Assembly: GCA_024277255.1 (NCBI GenBank) | Contig: JAJRVQ010000103.1 | Span: 1 to 51,147 of the forward strand | Direction: 5' to 3' | Length of the DNA stretch: 51,147 nucleotides | DNA from: Acidobacteriota bacterium | Lineage (GTDB): Bacteria; Acidobacteriota; Thermoanaerobaculia; Multivoradales; SZUA-115 | In this document: one piece after another, positions 16,911-26,309 of the stretch | How the letters are laid out: each line of letters starts with the position of its first letter | How positions within the stretch are numbered: the stretch's first letter is position 1 | Program-made: the position numbers and the translations under genes | The notes under the pieces: generated by a model | The model's database searches: none | Seen by the model: the letters and a program-made list of their open reading frames with translations, nothing else | What the model was told of the DNA's origin: nothing

Positions 16911-17723
16911 TCACCCCTTCTCGTTCACCCCACTCGCCGCCAGGCAGGCTTGGACCAGGTTCCTCTTCGAGTAGTGGAAGCCGGTGATCCAGCTCATCAG
17001 GTCCTCGCGGCCGAGCAGCTGCCGGGTGATCTCGCGGGGGCTGCGGCCCTGCTGTGCCAGGTCGGCCACCCGCTGGCGGAAGCTTTCCAGGAAGTCGAGC
17101 TTGCGCTCGAGGGCCTTGTGGCCGTCGCGCAGTACGCCGCGGTGGGCGCAGAAGACGGTGTTGAAGTCGAGCTGCAGGACGGCGCGCAGGCTGGCCAGGT
17201 GGCGGGGTAGATCCTCGTCCTGGCGCAGGTAGACGGTCTTCGAGGAAACGTAGAGATCGCCGCTGAACAGCCAGCCACGCTCCGCCTCCAGATAGCAGGT
17301 CATGTCGTGCGAGTGGCCCGGCGCGGCCACGGTGGTCAAGCTCAACCCGCCGGCCACCGGAATCCGTGCGGGAACCACCCGCGGCTTCACCCGATCGGGC
17401 CTGCCCCACAACACCCGCTGGTAGAGACGCAGCGGAAACCCTTTCGCCAGCCGCGTCAGCGACTCCTCCGGGGAGTAGATCTCAGCCCCGGTAGCGCGGC
17501 GGATCGGTGCCAGATTGCCGCTGTGATCCTCGTGGTGGTGGGTCACCACCGCCTGGGTGACCTGCCGCTCCTCCAGAAACCGGCGCACCGCCGGCCACAT
17601 GTTCGGCGGCCCGGTATCGATGATCGTGTCGCCGACGCGGTAGAGGATGCAGGCCGTGTTCAGCTTCCCGGGAAAGCGACCGACCCGCAACCCTTCGACC
17701 TCACCGTGCTCGATTCTGCTCAT
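16911..17723 (-). CDS. MBL-fold metallo-hydrolase, cytoplasmic
   Basis: 270 residues with the zinc motif THHHEDHSGN, the bridging aspartate in FSGDLYV and a distal histidine in FCAHRGVL. GHSHDMTCYLE supplies another metal ligand. No signal peptide. The C-terminal helices (REITRQLLGREDLMSWITGFHYSKRNLV) resemble the winged-helix tail of glyoxalase II/LACTB2-like members, which include hydrolases and a few RNases. The substrate cannot be named. It starts 29 bases downstream of the end of the radical SAM gene on the same strand, so the two may form an operon. Confidence 0.82.
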   Translation of the reverse strand: MSRIEHGEVEGLRVGRFPGKLNTACILYRVGDTIIDTGPPNMWPAVRRFLEERQVTQAVVTHHHEDHSGNLAPIRRATGAEIYSPEESLTRLAKGFPLRLYQRVLWGRPDRVKPRVVPARIPVAGGLSLTTVAAPGHSHDMTCYLEAERGWLFSGDLYVSSKTVYLRQDEDLPRHLASLRAVLQLDFNTVFCAHRGVLRDGHKALERKLDFLESFRQRVADLAQQGRSPREITRQLLGREDLMSWITGFHYSKRNLVQACLAASGVNEKG

Positions 17724-17752
17724 CTCTCTACTCTCCCCAACTGCTCTCGCTC

Positions 17753-19459
17753 CTACTGCATCCCACCGCCACCTCTCGCCTCACTCCACGCTCGCTGGCC
17801 GCGCCTTGCGGCCAGATTCGAGCCGGCGCCGGGCAGCGGATCGCGCGGCATCGGCAGCAACGGCTCCACTCCTTCAGGGTAGCGTACCGGATCGAAGATC
17901 TCCTCGATGCGACGGGCGAAGTCCTCATAGCGCTCCCGGTCGGCGAACAGAGTGAGCAGGCGGTCTTCATCCAGTTCCCAGCTTCCGGGGCTGCTCTCGC
18001 GGTAGATCCTCTCGGGGAGAAGGACCTCTCGTTCGATCTCCGCCAAGGCGGCGTAGAAGGGTTTCATACCGTTCCAGACTCGGCGATAGATGCGCGCGAC
18101 GATCAACTTCTGCGCCTCCCGCTGGCCACCGCGACAGAAGTCGTCGGCCGTTTCGAACAGCGTCTTCTGCAACACGCTGGGCAGAATGCGCTGGGGGAAG
18201 GTGGCCACCGAGTGACCGTTGAGGAAACGGGCGGGATGGCCGGGGATGCGGCGATGGATGAGCTGCTTCCAGTCGCTGGTGCGCGGCGTGATCGCCGGGC
18301 AGTACATCTGGATGGTGAAACAGCCAAGGTTACGGGCAAAAGGGGCAATGCTGCGCACCGACCGCTCGGTGTCGTCGGCATAGCCGGCCATGAAGGAGGC
18401 CGAGATCTTGAAGCCGAAGCGCTGAAGCCGCTCGGCGGTGTCGACGTAGACGTGAGTCTCCGCCTCCTTGCGCATATCCTGCAAAGTGGCATCCTCCACC
18501 GACTCCAGCCCCATCGAGATGTTCCAGATGCCGGCCCGGCGCATGAGCTGGAGGAACGAATCCGAGAAGAGATCCTCGCCGTGGGTGAACTGATCGGCGC
18601 GGCAGAGCACGGTGAAGGTGGGCTGGCGCTTGCGACCCTCGAAACGGCGCACCAGCGATTCCAGAAGCTCCTGCGTCGCCTCCCGGTCGGCGCCGAAGAG
18701 GTTGTCGACCACCATGAAGCGGTCCACCCCGGTGTGGTCGAAAGCGTGCTCCACATCGTGGAGAAAGTCCTCCGCCGAGCGCACGTGATAGCCCGCTCTG
18801 CCGAAGAGACTGATCCACGAGCAGAAGGAGCACAGGTAGGTACAGCCGCGCGACGCCTGCACCGGCAGCTGGGTCAACGGCAGCCGCGAGCGTACCCCTT
18901 TGCTGCCGACGAAACGGGTCAGGTCGTAGCGATAGTCGATCTTGGTGCGCCGCGGGATGCCGGCCGACTCGTGCCACGCCCCGGCGCTGTCTCGATACCA
19001 GAGCCCCGGAATCGCCGCCAAGGCCCGGTCGCGGCCACTCGCTTCGCCCAACTCCAAGGCCGCCAGCACCTTGACCAGCGCCTCGTCTCCCTCGTACGGG
19101 ATGATGACGTCGGCGTAGCGCTGGGTGGCGTGAGGGAACATCGTGGCATGCTCGCCGCCGACGATCACCTCCAACGGCCGCCGGGCCAGTCGGCGCAGCT
19201 CGCGCACCAAGATCTCATTCTCCACCGCCGTGGTGGTCAACCCGTTGAGCAGCACAAACCTCGGCTCCGCCGCGGCGATGCGCTGCGGCTCGACCCGGCC
19301 GCAGTAGGGCTCGAAGAGCAGGTGGATCTCGTAGTCCGTCCGCTCGCCCAAGATCGCCGCCATGGTCATCAACCCCGACCGCGGCATGATGATGCAACTA
19401 CCCAGGTTGGCCACCGTGGGCATCTTCTCGACCAGAAACACTCTGGGGCCCTTCTTCAT
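17753..19459 (-). CDS. B12-binding-type radical SAM enzyme
   Basis: 568 residues from ATG 19457-19459, preceded by AGGGGAG. The N-terminal about 170 residues form a Rossmann-like cobalamin-binding-type domain (GSCIIMPRSGLMTMAAIL, VIVGGEHATMFP). The radical SAM cluster motif is RGCTYLCSFCSW (C-x3-C-x2-C) and the TIM-barrel part contains FMVVDNLFG and SMGLESVED. Enzymes of this architecture carry out methylations or rearrangements in natural-product or lipid biosynthesis. The specific reaction is unknown. The C-terminal part is longer than the minimal family and shows no recognisable additional domain. Confidence 0.85.
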   Translation of the reverse strand: MKKGPRVFLVEKMPTVANLGSCIIMPRSGLMTMAAILGERTDYEIHLLFEPYCGRVEPQRIAAAEPRFVLLNGLTTTAVENEILVRELRRLARRPLEVIVGGEHATMFPHATQRYADVIIPYEGDEALVKVLAALELGEASGRDRALAAIPGLWYRDSAGAWHESAGIPRRTKIDYRYDLTRFVGSKGVRSRLPLTQLPVQASRGCTYLCSFCSWISLFGRAGYHVRSAEDFLHDVEHAFDHTGVDRFMVVDNLFGADREATQELLESLVRRFEGRKRQPTFTVLCRADQFTHGEDLFSDSFLQLMRRAGIWNISMGLESVEDATLQDMRKEAETHVYVDTAERLQRFGFKISASFMAGYADDTERSVRSIAPFARNLGCFTIQMYCPAITPRTSDWKQLIHRRIPGHPARFLNGHSVATFPQRILPSVLQKTLFETADDFCRGGQREAQKLIVARIYRRVWNGMKPFYAALAEIEREVLLPERIYRESSPGSWELDEDRLLTLFADRERYEDFARRIEEIFDPVRYPEGVEPLLPMPRDPLPGAGSNLAARRGQRAWSEARGGGGMQ

Positions 19460-19934
19460 GATTCTCCCCTTTTCTCGACTTGAGGTTGCCTGCACCCCAT
19501 ACTCAAGGTGACGAACAAACACACACCTCCCGCGGACCAGCACCAGCCCCTACTATCAAGAGCGAAAAGAACCTCGCTTACCACTCACCTCTTACCACTC
19601 AACCCTCAAACCGACCGCGAATCGGGTAGACCCGGGCAGTTACCCATCCAGGCCCCCCACAGATCCGGACGTGCGGATTCTCCGCATCCGGCTACGGGTT
19701 GCAGATCCGGGCTGTGCATGATGCCTGTCATAGGCGTTACGTCGCGGTTGTGTACTAGTGGCGAAGAATCAAGTTTCAGGACCGGGAATCTCAATACTCT
19801 CCAAGATGGCGGGAGCTAACGGTGTGCTCACCCGTTGAGCCCGCTGTACAGGCGGTCACTGTTTCTGAAGTCCCGATCATCAACCAACCGGCAAGATAAT
19901 TCACCGCAACTCCAGCATCAGAGGAGGTGTCCCC
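19460..19934. other. Intergenic gap between radical SAM gene and nos cluster
   Basis: No convincing gene. It contains the group II intron 3'-end relic (see 19621-19693) and, at its right end, the leader of the nos operon with AGAGGAGGTG before the first ATG. I looked for an FNR/Dnr-type dyad (TTGAT-N4-ATCAA) upstream of the nos operon and found only a half site, ATCAAC near 19880. A CTCAACCC at about 19589 lacks the matching GGGTTC at the right spacing and is not counted as a promoter. Confidence 0.6.
19621..19693 (-). mobile_element. Relic of a group II intron 3' end (domains V and VI)
   Basis: On the minus strand, the segment 19693 to 19661 reads AGCCGGATGCGG, a GAGAAT-type loop, CCGCACGTCCGG: a 34-base-class hairpin with the AGC start, apical tetraloop-like turn and the CG bulge of group II domain V. 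It is followed by a second hairpin ending GGGTCTACCCGAT (19621-19660), which fits domain VI with a bulged A and the AT/AY intron terminus. No intron-encoded protein or 5' domains are nearby, so it is a remnant. The RT gene at 44.7 kb is a separate, CRISPR-linked lineage. Confidence 0.65.
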
Positions 19935-21161
19935 ATGAACTCGACAAGGCGAACCCCAAGGGCGGGCTACGCGAGTCCTTTCATCGGCGTCGGCCTGGCC
20001 GGCGTTCTTCTCCTGTTCGGGGCCTGCTCCGCCAAGGTCGCTGATCGTGCGGCGAGCGGGGCGGGGGCGCAAGCGGACGCGGTGCCTCTTTCCTGGATGC
20101 ACTTCGACCCACCCGAGCCGCCCCCCATGACGGCGGAGCTGGAGGCTGAGGGGCGGCAGGTCTTCCAGGACCACTGCGCTGGTTGCCACGGTGAAACCGG
20201 TGCCGCCGACGGTGTTTGCGCCGTCTTCCTGAGCCCGCAGCCACGCGACTTCACCACTGGTATCTACCGCTTCAAGACTACGCCGGGTGGCCAAATGCCG
20301 ACGGATGAGGATCTCTTCCGCACGGTGTCGGTCGGAGTGCAGAGCACCGGCATGCCGCCCTGGCAGTATCTTCTCTCTGAGCACGAGCGCTGGGCGTTGG
20401 TCGCTCACTTGAAGACCTTCTCGGATAGGTTCGAGAGCCGTGGCGCAGGCACTCCGGTGGACCTCGGTAGCGAGCCAGCGAAGGTCGATGCCGAGACGAT
20501 CGCCCGCGGTCGTGAGATGTATGAGAAAGCCGGGTGTGGCAAGTGTCACGGCGCGACCGGATACGGCGACGGCCCTTCGGCACTCACCCTCAAGGACTCG
20601 TTCGGAAACGCAATCCCACCGCGGAACTACCACAAGGCTTCGGACTTCAAGCGTGGCCACACCTTGCCCGACATCGCACTCACTATCTACACAGGCAACA
20701 ACGGTACACCGATGCCGGCCTTCAATGAAGCGTTGAGCGAGGAAGAGATTTGGGAGCTTGCCGCCTACGTCTACAGTCTTGCCGAACTCCGCTTTGCCGG
20801 CGGTGGCACTCCCGCCGCCGCGGTTACAGGCCGGGATCTCGGGGAGCCCGACGTGGTCATCGAGCTTACCGAACGCCAGTGGAAATTCATCCCCGACGAG
20901 ATTCGCGTTCACCAGGGACAGGTGGTGCGAATTAACTTCCAGCCCACCGATAACGGGCTGGGTGTCGGTCACGGCTTCGCAATCGACGGTTACGACAAGT
21001 CGGTTTTCATGAATGGAGCACTGGTTCAGCGGCCCAAGTCGGTCACCTTTCTCGCCGATAAGGCCGGGACTTTTTCCTTCTACTGCGCCACCCAGTGCAG
21101 CACCGGTCCACTTCACCCGAAGATGAACGGCAAGCTCATCGTCGAGCCGGCCGAGAGCTGA
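19935..21161 (+). CDS. Diheme cytochrome c with C-terminal cupredoxin (CuA-like) domain, nos cluster
   Basis: 408 residues, lipoprotein-type N-terminus (LAGVLLLFGAC). Two class I cytochrome c domains carry CAGCHG and CGKCHG haem sites (about residues 78 and 197), with methionine ligands likely in GGQMPT/GMPPW and GTPMPAF. Residues about 310-408 form a cupredoxin similar to the CuA domain of COX2 or NosZ (WKFIPDEIRVHQGQVVRI), but the metal motif is CATQC-x5-H-x2-M instead of the usual C-x3-C-x3-H-x2-M. It is probably the periplasmic electron donor to NosZ (NosC-like role), which lies 10 bases downstream. Strong AGAGGAGGTG ribosome binding site. Confidence 0.8.
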   Translation: MNSTRRTPRAGYASPFIGVGLAGVLLLFGACSAKVADRAASGAGAQADAVPLSWMHFDPPEPPPMTAELEAEGRQVFQDHCAGCHGETGAADGVCAVFLSPQPRDFTTGIYRFKTTPGGQMPTDEDLFRTVSVGVQSTGMPPWQYLLSEHERWALVAHLKTFSDRFESRGAGTPVDLGSEPAKVDAETIARGREMYEKAGCGKCHGATGYGDGPSALTLKDSFGNAIPPRNYHKASDFKRGHTLPDIALTIYTGNNGTPMPAFNEALSEEEIWELAAYVYSLAELRFAGGGTPAAAVTGRDLGEPDVVIELTERQWKFIPDEIRVHQGQVVRINFQPTDNGLGVGHGFAIDGYDKSVFMNGALVQRPKSVTFLADKAGTFSFYCATQCSTGPLHPKMNGKLIVEPAES

Positions 21162-21171
21162 GGAGACCTCG

Positions 21172-22953
21172 ATGAGCAAACGAACTAGCCAGTTGTTGAT
21201 CTTGGGCACGTTTCTCGCGGCGGGCCTGACCCTATCGGTCGCCTGTAACACCCCGAGCAAGACCACGCAGGCCGGAGGTGACCTCGGTAGCCGGACTTAT
21301 GTCCCGGTTGGCGAGTGGGATAAGTACTACGCTTTCCTCTCCGGCGGGCAAAGCGGAGGCGTTTATGTCTACGGTTTGCCTTCTGGACGTCTTATCCGCT
21401 CTATTCCTGTCTATGAACCTCGCGCCGGTTATGGGTACGCCAATGTCCCAGGGACCGAGAGCTACGAGAGACTTGCCGCGTCCGGGCCGATGTGGGGTGA
21501 CACCCACCATCCGATCCTCTCCGAAACAGGTGGGGACTATGACGGCAAAAGACTGTGGATCAACGACAAGGCAAATAGCCGAATCGCCAGGGTGGATCTG
21601 TCGACCTTCGAGACCAAAGCGATCGTCAAGATACCCAACCTTCAGGCGACTCATGGGATTGCGGTCATCTCTCCGGATACGAGTTACATCATTGCTAACG
21701 GCGAGTTCCGAGCAGAGATCCCCGCTGGTAGCGTCGATGTTGACAGCTACAGCTCGGTCATGGCGTTTCTCGACCCGATGACACTTGAGACACGGTTTGA
21801 AGTCCTGATGCCAGGCAACTGTGACATCGCTGACTCCAGCAAGGATGGTCGCTGGGCTTTTACCACGATGTACAACCTCGAAGGAGCTGTAACTGTCGAA
21901 GGGATGATCCAGCGCGAAGAGGACGGTATCGGAGCGGTGGACATTCATGCCGCGGAAGCCGCGATGGAACGCGGTGAGTTCACGGTGATCGATGGCGTCA
22001 AGGTGATCGACCCTTCCGCAACGACAGAGAAAGTGGTCTATGTGATTCCCGTGCCGAAGAACCCACACGGTTGCGATGTGACGCCGGACGGCAAATACGT
22101 CATGGGCACGGGCAAGCTATCGCCGACGGTATCGATCATCGATATCAGCAAGATCGACCAGGTCGAAAATCTCCGTGACGCGATCGCCGGGCAACCCGAT
22201 GTCGGTCTCGGACCGCTGCACACGACGTTCGATGGGCGCGGCAACGCCTACACCTCGCTCTTTGTCGATTCTCAGATCGTCAAGTGGAACATCGAGAAAG
22301 CCATCGCGGGAGACCCGACTTACATCGTCGACCGGGTGGACATCCACTACAATGTGGGACACACGCAAGCGACTCTGGCCGAAACCATGCACCCCACCGG
22401 AGAGTATTTGTTGTCGCTCAACAAGCTCTCCAAAGACCAATATCTACCCGTTGGCCCCACCATGCCCGAGGCGCAGGAGCTGATCGATATCTCGGGCCAT
22501 AAGATGACCCTCCTATCATCTTTCCCGGCTGAGCCTGAACCGCACGATGCGGTGTTCATGCTGGCCACGGATCTCGCTCCTAATGTTATCCAAACCGAGG
22601 AGTTCGCCATCAATGCAGTGCCAGAGGATGGCAGCCGAGTCGAGCGGGTGGGACCTAACGAAGTTCACGTCTACATGACGGCGATCCGATCCAAGTATGG
22701 CCTCAATGAATTCACCGTCAAGCAGGGCGACAAAGTTACGATCACCTTGACGAACATCGAAACCATCCGAGACATGAGCCATGGCTTCGCGATCGAGGAT
22801 TACGGTATCAACATGGCCCTCGATCCTGGGCAGACGCGCGAAGTAACTTTCATCGCGGACAAACCGGGAACCCACTGGTACTACTGCACCTGGTTCTGTT
22901 CGGCGCTTCACCTAGAGATGAGGGGAAGAATGCTGGTGGAAGCGGGTGGCTAA
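21172..22953 (+). CDS. nosZ: Sec-dependent nitrous oxide reductase
   Basis: 593 residues. It reduces N2O to N2 in the periplasm. The N-terminus is a Sec/lipoprotein signal (LAAGLTLSVAC) with no twin-arginine motif, the mark of the clade II (atypical) enzyme. CuZ histidine motifs of the seven-bladed propeller are visible: DTHHP, MHPTGEY context, NVGHTQ and EPHDAVF. The C-terminal cupredoxin carries the CuA motif CTWFCSALHLEM. GAGGAG precedes the ATG, and the stop overlaps the next gene. It appears intact and full length. Confidence 0.97.
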   Translation: MSKRTSQLLILGTFLAAGLTLSVACNTPSKTTQAGGDLGSRTYVPVGEWDKYYAFLSGGQSGGVYVYGLPSGRLIRSIPVYEPRAGYGYANVPGTESYERLAASGPMWGDTHHPILSETGGDYDGKRLWINDKANSRIARVDLSTFETKAIVKIPNLQATHGIAVISPDTSYIIANGEFRAEIPAGSVDVDSYSSVMAFLDPMTLETRFEVLMPGNCDIADSSKDGRWAFTTMYNLEGAVTVEGMIQREEDGIGAVDIHAAEAAMERGEFTVIDGVKVIDPSATTEKVVYVIPVPKNPHGCDVTPDGKYVMGTGKLSPTVSIIDISKIDQVENLRDAIAGQPDVGLGPLHTTFDGRGNAYTSLFVDSQIVKWNIEKAIAGDPTYIVDRVDIHYNVGHTQATLAETMHPTGEYLLSLNKLSKDQYLPVGPTMPEAQELIDISGHKMTLLSSFPAEPEPHDAVFMLATDLAPNVIQTEEFAINAVPEDGSRVERVGPNEVHVYMTAIRSKYGLNEFTVKQGDKVTITLTNIETIRDMSHGFAIEDYGINMALDPGQTREVTFIADKPGTHWYYCTWFCSALHLEMRGRMLVEAGG

Positions 22954-23518
22954 AAGTACGAACGCCGTGGCGGCGATTCTGCTCGCCGCCACCTTGGTAT
23001 TGCCACTCTGGTCGACGCGCATGGAGGCACCACAGTACAAGGGCGACGAGGCACTCATGGTCAAGGTCTTCGCGGGTCGCGTTCGGGGTGATATCGAGGA
23101 AATCGAGCTGCTCAATCAATACGTCGGGGTTCGGTTGCCGCTCGATACGTTTGAACTCAAGGCGACACCTTGGGTTCTGGGAGCCTTTCTGGTGCTCGCT
23201 CTTGTCGTGCTGATGGTGTCGGCCACGGTTCGCCGACGCACGGCGATCGCTCTTTGCGTTCTCATGATCTTCGTTCTTCTCGGCGGTGGCGCACTCCTGC
23301 AATACCGGCTTTACAGGATGGGTCACGAACGTGGCGACACGATTCTAGAGGGTGTTCCAAACTTCACTCCTCCGTTGCTGGGCTCCAAGAAGATCGCCAA
23401 TTTCACCGTCCATATGAGGCTCGGTAGCGGGGCATGGGCATACCTGGCTGCCCTGCTTCTCACCGCCTGGTCCGCTCGTCAGTCCGACGGCTCGCGCCCC
23501 GGCTACAATAGTGGCTGA
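22946..23518 (+). CDS. NosB-like integral membrane protein of the nos cluster
   Basis: 190 residues, GTG start at 22946 overlapping the nosZ stop by eight bases, so translation is coupled. Three to four hydrophobic segments (AVAAILLAATLVLPLW, WVLGAFLVLALVVLMV, IALCVLMIFVLLGGGALL, AWAYLAALLLTAWSA) flank an extracytoplasmic loop with MEAPQYKGDEALMV. Small membrane proteins in this position of atypical nos clusters are called NosB and have no known biochemical function. I assign it by position and topology rather than by motif. Confidence 0.6.
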   Translation: MAKSTNAVAAILLAATLVLPLWSTRMEAPQYKGDEALMVKVFAGRVRGDIEEIELLNQYVGVRLPLDTFELKATPWVLGAFLVLALVVLMVSATVRRRTAIALCVLMIFVLLGGGALLQYRLYRMGHERGDTILEGVPNFTPPLLGSKKIANFTVHMRLGSGAWAYLAALLLTAWSARQSDGSRPGYNSG

Positions 23519-23610
23519 TGGCGGTACCGGTGGAGAGAGTGCCGAAGAAACGCGCCTCCATATCGAGCAATTCGTAGAACTTCGCTGGTCCTCAGCGGGA
23601 GGAATCTCTC

Positions 23611-25065
23611 ATGGCTGTTGAGCGGATTGACCGGCCGTCCATCCCAAAGCGTCGACGCCTCGGATGGGAAGTTGCGGCAGTTCTCGCCGGGCTGGGGCTA
23701 ATCCTCGCCCTCCTCGTTGGCGGCATGGTGATGATTCCGCGGTACCGTGCCGCCTACCCGGCCAGCGCGCTGCAGCGTAGCGATGCCGACCGAGTGTCGA
23801 TCGACGATCTCTACCTGGACCTCACTCTGGTGACCCCGAAGTTCCTCGCTAGCCGCGATTTGGAGCGCTTTCTTGGCGATCGCAAGGCCGAGACGGTCCT
23901 ACCTGTTCTCGTCGGCGTCAACGCTCACAAGGGTTCCATCGCGCACATGCACAAACTCGATGGTGAACTCTACCTCGTCGGCGCTGACGGGGCGCGCTAC
24001 CCTGCCCTCACCGAGCCGATCGTGCTCACCGAGCATCACAACGCCTACATGCTGCTCTTTCCACCACGCGATCACCACGGTCGCCCCTTCTTGCACCAAG
24101 GCAAAGGCAGCGTTGTCCTCGAGGCCACAGGGATGGGGGCGGTCGCGGTGCGGCGTTTCGAGTGGCTGGTGCCACTCGATGAAAGTGTTGAGACAGGCCT
24201 ACGGGGAACACTGATGCTTCTGGTCGCGCTCAGTGGTGCCCTTCTGGTGGTGCTCTCACCCTGTGCGCTAGAACTGACCCTGTATTACACCGCGATCATC
24301 TCGGCGACGATCGACGAGAGCGAAAAAGAAGCGATGGCCCATGGGGGCCTCGGCGCCGTGGATGGTGGCCGGCGCAGAGTCTTGGTCAATCTGGGTAGTT
24401 TCGTGGCGGGATTCACTCTTCTCTACTCGATCGCCGGCGCGACGGTTGGCCTCATCGGTCAGGGCGTTCGTCGACCACTCGGTGAGTACGCCATCCTGAT
24501 TCAGCTCGCGGGCGGTGGTTTGATCCTCTACTTCGCTCTGCGAATCCTGGGAGTGAACCAATGGATCGCCCGCAAGCTAGGAACATCGGGCATGCACCTC
24601 CCGGAAGGAGTGAGTCGGCTACTAGCGGGGGTGCGTGGCAGGATCAAGAGGGTTCTGATACGAATCCGTTTTCGTGGCGAGGACCGTGCCGCAGCACATG
24701 GAACCATGCGGGCTTTCGACTCGTTTCTGGTCGGAATGGGCCTGTCATCCGCCTGCCTTGGCTGCATGGGCGGCGCGGTGCTCTATCCGCTCCTGGTTTA
24801 TGCTGGAATTACCTCTTGGTACTCCGGCCTAGTCACCCTGGGGCTCTACTCCCTGGCGATTGCGCTGCCGATGGTCGCGATTGCTCTTGGCTTCTCGAGG
24901 ATCCGCATCTCCCTTGGTGGGAAGATCGGGGTCAACCGGTTCTTGAAGGTGGCCAGCGGCACGATGCTCGCTGGAATCGGTCTCCTGATTATCACTGGGC
25001 GCGAGCGCATCATCACCGATATCACGTTCGGGTTCCTGGGCAACGTCACCCGTTGGTTCGGCTAG
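23611..25065 (+). CDS. CcdA/DsbD-like membrane protein, nos cluster
   Basis: 484 residues, ATG preceded by GGGAGGAA. One N-terminal transmembrane helix, a soluble extracytoplasmic segment of about 140 residues, then about six helices. The first helix of the core carries LSPCALELTLYY, like the proline-cysteine motif of the CcdA thiol-disulfide transporter family, and GLSSACLGCMGGAV carries a second cysteine pair. It probably passes reducing equivalents across the membrane for haem attachment or copper-site assembly in the neighbouring cytochrome and NosZ. The fused N-terminal region is unrecognised. Its 3' end overlaps nosD by 13 bases. Confidence 0.7.
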   Translation: MAVERIDRPSIPKRRRLGWEVAAVLAGLGLILALLVGGMVMIPRYRAAYPASALQRSDADRVSIDDLYLDLTLVTPKFLASRDLERFLGDRKAETVLPVLVGVNAHKGSIAHMHKLDGELYLVGADGARYPALTEPIVLTEHHNAYMLLFPPRDHHGRPFLHQGKGSVVLEATGMGAVAVRRFEWLVPLDESVETGLRGTLMLLVALSGALLVVLSPCALELTLYYTAIISATIDESEKEAMAHGGLGAVDGGRRRVLVNLGSFVAGFTLLYSIAGATVGLIGQGVRRPLGEYAILIQLAGGGLILYFALRILGVNQWIARKLGTSGMHLPEGVSRLLAGVRGRIKRVLIRIRFRGEDRAAAHGTMRAFDSFLVGMGLSSACLGCMGGAVLYPLLVYAGITSWYSGLVTLGLYSLAIALPMVAIALGFSRIRISLGGKIGVNRFLKVASGTMLAGIGLLIITGRERIITDITFGFLGNVTRWFG

Positions 25066-26309
25066 TCGCGCTTCTGGTTGGTCTCCTGACGGTCTTGGCC
25101 TCGCCAGGGCGAGCGGTCGAGATCAGCGTCGAACCTGGTGAGCTGGAGGTGGCTCTCGCGGGGGCGGCGGTCGGCGACAGGCTAACGCTGGCGTCTGGGG
25201 TTCACCCCGGGCCTGTCACCATCGACTTGCCGGTGCGGGTGGAAGGTGCGCCTGGAGCAATTCTCCAAGGGCCTGGAACGGGTTCGGTGCTGATCCTGAC
25301 AGCTGATGGAATCAGCGTCAGCGGCCTGACCGTCAGGGGGTCCGGTGCCGATCTCGCGCAAGACGAAGCGGTGATTCTGATCGTCGAGGCGCACAATGTC
25401 ACGGTCGCGGATTGTCGAGTCGAGGCGAGAGCCTTTGGCATCTACCTCCAAGCCGGAGGTGACCACCACATTCTCCGTAACGAGGTTCTGGGTGACACGT
25501 CGCTACCGGTAGCTCGCAGAGGCAACGGCATCCACCTGTGGAAAACCGAAAACAACGAGGTCCGAGGCAATCACCTCATCGCCGTGCGAGACGGGATCTA
25601 CCTGTCCTTCGCCCATGACAATCTGATCCAGTCAAACCAGGGACGGGGCTTGCGCTACGGTATCCACTACATGTATTCGGAGCGCAACACCCTGACCGAG
25701 AACCGCTTTGCCGAGTGTACAGGCGGAATCGCCTTGATGTTCTCGAAGCGCAACCGTATCGAGAACAACGAGACAGTCGACAATCGAGACTTCGGTATCC
25801 TGTGTCAAATGATCGAGCACTCTCGTTTCGAAGGCAATCGCGTTGCCGGAAATGGTCGCGGTTTCTACGTTGACAACTCCGCTGTCAATCAGTTTGTCAG
25901 CAACCGCCTTGAAGGCAATGGAGTGGGTGCTTACCTAACCGCCGGCTCGGAAGAGAACGTCTTCACCGGTAACCGGTTCAACGGTAACCTGATTCAGGTC
26001 TTCGAGGATCACCCCGGCGCCAACGCCTTCTTCGCTCAGGGCCGGGGCAACTACTGGAGCGACTACGCGGGCTTCGACTGGAACAACGACGGGATCGGCG
26101 AGACTCCCTATCGATTGAACAAGGCCGCCTCGGCGTTGATGGCCCAGGCACCGGTAGCTCGCTGGTTCTGGATGAGCCCGGCCCTCACCCTTCTCGATTG
26201 GTGGGATGCTCGGTTGGGAACACCGGGGACTGAGTCCTTCGATTCTTTCCCGCTGGTCAGCGAATCCGGCGTCGCCGAACCCGCTGTAGAGACGAAAGTG
26301 TCCAGGTGA
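25053..26309 (+). CDS. nosD: NosD copper-insertion accessory protein
   Basis: 418 residues if started at TTG 25053, which gives a clean signal peptide (LVALLVGLLTVLASPGRA). A longer in-frame reading upstream runs through the ccdA-like gene and is not supported. The body is a right-handed beta-helix of carbohydrate-binding/sugar-hydrolase type (CASH) with repeated NxVxxNR turns (TENRFAECTGGIAL, NRIENNETVDN, NRLEGNGVGAYL). The C-terminal NYWSDYAGFDWNNDGIGETPY is the NosD signature. It is periplasmic and, with the NosFY transporter, needed for CuZ assembly in NosZ. GTGA overlap with nosF. Confidence 0.9.
   Translation: MVRLVALLVGLLTVLASPGRAVEISVEPGELEVALAGAAVGDRLTLASGVHPGPVTIDLPVRVEGAPGAILQGPGTGSVLILTADGISVSGLTVRGSGADLAQDEAVILIVEAHNVTVADCRVEARAFGIYLQAGGDHHILRNEVLGDTSLPVARRGNGIHLWKTENNEVRGNHLIAVRDGIYLSFAHDNLIQSNQGRGLRYGIHYMYSERNTLTENRFAECTGGIALMFSKRNRIENNETVDNRDFGILCQMIEHSRFEGNRVAGNGRGFYVDNSAVNQFVSNRLEGNGVGAYLTAGSEENVFTGNRFNGNLIQVFEDHPGANAFFAQGRGNYWSDYAGFDWNNDGIGETPYRLNKAASALMAQAPVARWFWMSPALTLLDWWDARLGTPGTESFDSFPLVSESGVAEPAVETKVSR

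Noticed and set aside
19589..19614. A CTCAACCC upstream of the nos cluster as a fifth promoter copy
   Set aside because: The downstream half reads GAATCG at the required position, not GGGTTC.
19791..21266. A 491-codon minus-strand open frame
   Set aside because: It is antisense to the cytochrome/cupredoxin gene, whose haem and copper motifs are clear; it arises from the high GC content.
21172..22953. Possible Tat-type clade I nosZ
   Set aside because: The N-terminus has a Sec/lipoprotein signal without a twin-arginine motif and the cluster lacks nosR.
24561..25052. Extended N-terminus for NosD
   Set aside because: The upstream frame lies inside the CcdA-like gene and has no signal-peptide or family features; the TTG at 25053 gives a proper signal peptide.
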